From positions 1-36,971 of the IMG/VR virus record IMGVR_UViG_3300046467_001747: a stretch of 36,971 nt of DNA. One strand, written 5' to 3'. Of the stretch, positions 36,447 through 36,971 are shown in pieces. This DNA comes from a virus. A model generated the notes under the pieces. The model did not search any database. It saw only the letters and a list, made by a program, of their open reading frames with translations, and was not told the origin of the DNA. Numbering within the stretch: position 1 is the stretch's first letter; each line of letters begins with the position of its first letter. A program made the translations under genes and the position numbers.

Positions 36447-36949
36447 TGGAACCAAGAACAATCGGCAGCTACGGTGGCCCCAAGGTAGATGCCCTTCCTG
36501 TGTCGAACCCAGAGTCTCAGGTCGCCTCGGCGGAGATGAACCGATACCTGGAAGACATGGCTCAGGCAACCAGGACGGTACTCAGGGCCGCCGTGTCGCT
36601 TCCAACCACCAACGCAGCTGCCGGACCCATAGCGCCGGCACTGGTGAGTCATAGGAGCGTTTGGGGCAGCGGTTCTGCGGAGAAGCCAGCTGTCGAGAAA
36701 ACGGCAACCGGTCTGTATACAGTCACATACAGCCCTATATTTACAGACCCACTTGGTGTCATCGAAAGCGTCACCTTCTTCGCCGGTCAGGTCAGCTGCA
36801 TGAGCCCCGACGATGGGGACATCCTAACCGCCAGACTCCTCACTGTAGCTGCCAACGTGGTTACCATAGGGGTTTACGCGATGGGGGCCCTTGCCGATCT
36901 GGGCAACGCATCCGGTAACCCGTTTCCAGTTACTGTCTGGCTTCTGTAA
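36446..36949 (+). CDS. Hypothetical baseplate-distal / fibre-attachment protein
   Basis: This protein has 167 residues and overlaps the J-like gene by one base. After MEPRTIGSYGGPKVDALPVS comes a short helix (AEMNRYLEDMAQATRTVL) and a beta-rich C-terminal domain (TGLYTVTYSPIFTDPLGVIE, DGDILTARLLTVAANVVTIG). The position is that of Mu gp48, but the sequence does not look like that family. A small tail-fibre adaptor is a fair guess. Confidence 0.62.
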   Translation: MEPRTIGSYGGPKVDALPVSNPESQVASAEMNRYLEDMAQATRTVLRAAVSLPTTNAAAGPIAPALVSHRSVWGSGSAEKPAVEKTATGLYTVTYSPIFTDPLGVIESVTFFAGQVSCMSPDDGDILTARLLTVAANVVTIGVYAMGALADLGNASGNPFPVTVWLL

Positions 36950-36971
36950 TGGCTCTAGGACTAGGAGCAAC
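36949..36971 (+). CDS. Start of the next late gene, 3' cut by the window
   Basis: ATG 36949 overlaps the previous TAA (TAATG) and reads MALGLGA before the window ends. Given the order of the operon it is likely a tail-fibre or baseplate gene, but nothing more can be seen. Confidence 0.45.

Noticed and set aside
1-36971. tRNA genes, integrase or Mu-type transposase
   Set aside because: No cloverleaf-like segments were noticed, and no protein with integrase or DDE transposase features is visible in the window, despite the Mu-like structural genes.

Overview
The window is a stretch of a tailed double-stranded DNA phage or prophage (Caudoviricetes, contractile-tailed). Every convincing gene lies on the + strand, and most neighbouring genes touch or overlap by 1-4 bases (ATGA, TAATG), which implies translational coupling. 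Structural homology by eye is closest to Mu-like myoviruses: a DUF935/gp29-type portal, a DUF1320/gp36-type connector, tail sheath and tube, a DNA-circularisation protein, a gp44-type hub, a gp45-type spike, a gp46-type wedge and a gp47/J-type baseplate protein. However, no transposase or integrase is present, and replication seems to depend on the phage's own primase-polymerase/helicase. The host cannot be named from the sequence. The sigma70-like -35/-10 boxes and A/G-rich ribosome binding sites only say it is a bacterium with ordinary initiation signals. Both ends of the window cut through genes.

Layout. Bases 1-2326: end of a LexA-type winged-helix regulator and a large PrimPol-VirE replication protein, closed by a terminator. 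Bases 2327-6895: small early genes (zinc-finger-like proteins, an OB-like protein and a coupled run of tiny unknown proteins) under two near-identical promoters. Bases 6896-7973: over 1 kb without a convincing gene of normal size. It holds a candidate replication origin (inverted repeat, AG-rich iterons, AT-rich palindrome), a strong promoter, a structured candidate RNA ending in a perfect terminator, a GC-only Z-DNA-like tract and an array of roughly 20-bp repeats. Bases 7974-10730: an accessory cassette of small genes ending in a GP88-family protein and a strong terminator. Bases 10741-11334: a 20-unit, exactly 10-bp-periodic tandem array, a CTGTG-type microsatellite, three evenly spaced operator-like dyads and an inverted-orientation copy of the repeats seen at 7745. 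Bases 11335-36971: one long late operon running from terminase through head, neck, tail and baseplate, cut off before tail fibres and lysis.

How it works together, in part by inference: the primase-polymerase and the origin-like region would drive replication. Repeated promoter elements, dispersed GCAACGTATGGCA-type iterons and TGGCACAGCWWGTGCA dyads could coordinate the early cassettes with the late operon. Packaging uses TerS/TerL. Capsid assembly uses a protease with a C-terminal scaffold that has its own internal start. The tail is built on an 851-residue tape measure with two tandem tail-tube paralogues. Unusual virion parts are a LamG-type lectin, an Asp-box (Ycf48-like) beta-propeller placed between hub and spike genes, and a triplicated Pro-Leu-Ser repeat protein directly after the spike.
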